Positions 7,202-8,226 of a DNA stretch of 8,226 bases are shown here, one piece after another (within the stretch, counting starts at the first letter, position 1; the number at the start of each line of letters is the position of its first letter). The stretch covers positions 1-8,226 of the forward strand of contig JAFYMA010000168.1 of NCBI GenBank assembly GCA_017556845.1, in the 5' to 3' direction. This DNA comes from Clostridia bacterium. GTDB taxonomy: Bacteria > Bacillota > Clostridia > Oscillospirales > CAG-272. Both the position numbers and the translations under genes were made by a program. The notes beneath the pieces were generated by a model, which ran no database searches, was not told the origin of the DNA, and was given only the letters and a program-made list of their open reading frames with translations.

Positions 7202-8175
7202 TAGATAATATGAAAAAGATCCTTGAAAAGATCAAGGAGTATGACAAAATAATTATATTCCGTCACTACAGACCTGACGGTGATGCTATCGGTTCAACAA
7301 AGGGATTAGCACAGATCATAAAAAACACCTATCCTTCCAAGCGTGTTTATTTACAAAACAACGATTTTTCCGATTATCTTGCTTTTTTGGGCAAAGAGGA
7401 CGAGCCGTTAACGGATGAAGAATACAGCGACGCTTTGGGTATTGCAATAGACACGGCGACGCTTGACAGACTGTCAAATCAAAAGTTTACGCTTTGCAAG
7501 GAACGAATAAAGATAGACCATCATATTCCCGTAGAATCATACGCCGATTATGAATGGGTGGAAGAACACCGTTCTTCGTCATGCGAAATGATTGCAGCAT
7601 TTTACGATGTATTTAAAAACGAGCTTGTGATGACTCCAACGGCTGCTTACTATATTTACACAGGTATGGTTACAGACTCAGGAAGATTCCGTTTCAGAGA
7701 AGTATCGGGTGAAACCCTACGACTTGCAGGATTGCTTTTAGATCAGAAATTCGATACAGAAACTCTGTATGCCAATCTTTATTTGCGTGAATTTGACAGC
7801 TTTAAATTCGAATCACACGTTCATAAGAAAATGAAAATTTCCGAAAACGGTGTTGCAAGTGTATACGTTACACGCGCTATGCAGGAGCAATTTCAGCTTT
7901 CCAACGAGCAAGCAAGCTCATCCGTATCGTTTATGGACTCTATCAAGGGCTCTTTGATTTGGCTTGCATTTATAGATAATGACGACGGATCTATCCGTGT
8001 AAGGCTCCGCTCACGCTTCGTCACTATAAACGATCTTGCAAAAAAATACGGCGGAGGCGGTCACGCCTGCGCTGCAGGAGCAACCGTTCATTCGCGAAAG
8101 GAAATGAACGCTCTTATCAAGGAAGCTGATGCGCTTTTGAAGGAGTATAAAGAGAACAATGAGGGATGGCTATGA
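7198..8175 (+). CDS. DHH/DHHA1 phosphoesterase, NrnA-like (second, paralogous copy)
   Basis: A second full-length member of the same family, 325 residues. Motifs are FRHYRPDGDAIGS (21-33; His23, Asp27, Asp29), IDTA (84-87; Asp85), KIDHH (105-109), TGMVTDSGRFR (155-165; Asp160), LRS (270-272) and GGGGH (285-289). Every motif is collinear with the upstream copy at an offset of 3-5 residues, which indicates tandem duplication, yet overall identity by eye is only moderate. The active site is intact. Specificity may have split between copies (for example nanoRNA versus pAp or pApA), which is inference. The ATG overlaps the previous stop (ATGA), with AAGGA 9 nt upstream, so translation is probably coupled. 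A second ATG at 7210 is possible but has poorer spacing support. Confidence 0.9.
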   Translation: MIDNMKKILEKIKEYDKIIIFRHYRPDGDAIGSTKGLAQIIKNTYPSKRVYLQNNDFSDYLAFLGKEDEPLTDEEYSDALGIAIDTATLDRLSNQKFTLCKERIKIDHHIPVESYADYEWVEEHRSSSCEMIAAFYDVFKNELVMTPTAAYYIYTGMVTDSGRFRFREVSGETLRLAGLLLDQKFDTETLYANLYLREFDSFKFESHVHKKMKISENGVASVYVTRAMQEQFQLSNEQASSSVSFMDSIKGSLIWLAFIDNDDGSIRVRLRSRFVTINDLAKKYGGGGHACAAGATVHSRKEMNALIKEADALLKEYKENNEGWL

Positions 8176-8226
8176 GAATACTTATAACAAACGATGACGG
8201 TTATGATAATCTCGGCATACAGCTAT
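8172..8226 (+). CDS. surE: SurE 5'/3'-nucleotidase, N-terminal fragment cut by window edge
   Basis: Only 18 codons are visible, but they read MRILITNDDG followed by YDNLGIQL. This matches the invariant SurE start, in which the NDDG aspartates bind the catalytic metal. SurE removes phosphate from nucleoside monophosphates and can also act on short polyphosphate. The ATG overlaps the stop of the preceding DHH gene (ATGA), and a GAGGG (8161-8165) lies 6 nt upstream. It therefore extends the nucleotide-turnover operon. The call rests on a short but highly characteristic motif. Confidence 0.85.
   Translation, partial: MRILITNDDGYDNLGIQL

Noticed and set aside
1..8226. Riboswitch, CRISPR array, tRNA, insertion sequence or phage module
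   Set aside because: The only non-coding stretches (1066-1196 and 4209-4448) are short and hold promoters. No regular direct repeats, transposase motifs or tRNA-like folds were seen.

Overview
The window looks like chromosomal DNA from an anaerobic, low-to-moderate GC Firmicute, most likely a gut-type Clostridia (Oscillospiraceae/Ruminococcaceae-like). The reasons are the strong GGAGG-type ribosome binding sites, a zinc-containing type II thymidine kinase, tandem NrnA-like DHH proteins, and secreted proteins with InlB-like and NPxTxD-type C-terminal features. The genus is an inference. I see no mobile element, CRISPR array, tRNA or rRNA.

Left half, minus strand (1-4208): two exported proteins, read right to left. 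The first (1197-4208, TTG start) is a 1003-residue surface protein. It combines a signal peptide, a von Willebrand A-like domain with a degraded metal site, a serine-hydrolase domain of the lipase class 3 type, an InlB-like repeat, and a C-terminal NPDTSD-transmembrane-basic tail. The second (1-1065, cut by the window edge) is a signal-peptide protein with a beta-rich N-terminal domain followed by two probable OB-fold modules of the YhcR type. It has its own promoter, so it need not depend on the gene before it.

Middle (4209-4448): a divergent intergenic region with one promoter firing left into the hydrolase gene and one firing right into tdk. Both, and the promoter of the OB-fold gene, have the same design: TGnTATAAT with a 17-bp spacer from a TTGnnn -35 box.

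Right half, plus strand (4449-8226): a tight five-gene run of tdk, a dGTPase-like HD phosphohydrolase, two tandem NrnA-like DHH/DHHA1 phosphoesterases and the first 18 codons of surE. The gaps are 12 nt, 20 nt, a 4-nt overlap and a 4-nt overlap, so this is very likely one operon. By family the products salvage thymidine, cleave dNTPs, degrade nanoRNA/pAp/pApA-type molecules and dephosphorylate nucleoside monophosphates. The shared theme is turnover of nucleotide pools.

The window does not show an obviously new defence or mobile system. The points most worth a second look are the domain fusion with the degraded MIDAS, the duplicated DHH pair inside the nucleotide operon, and the possible non-canonical surface anchor.
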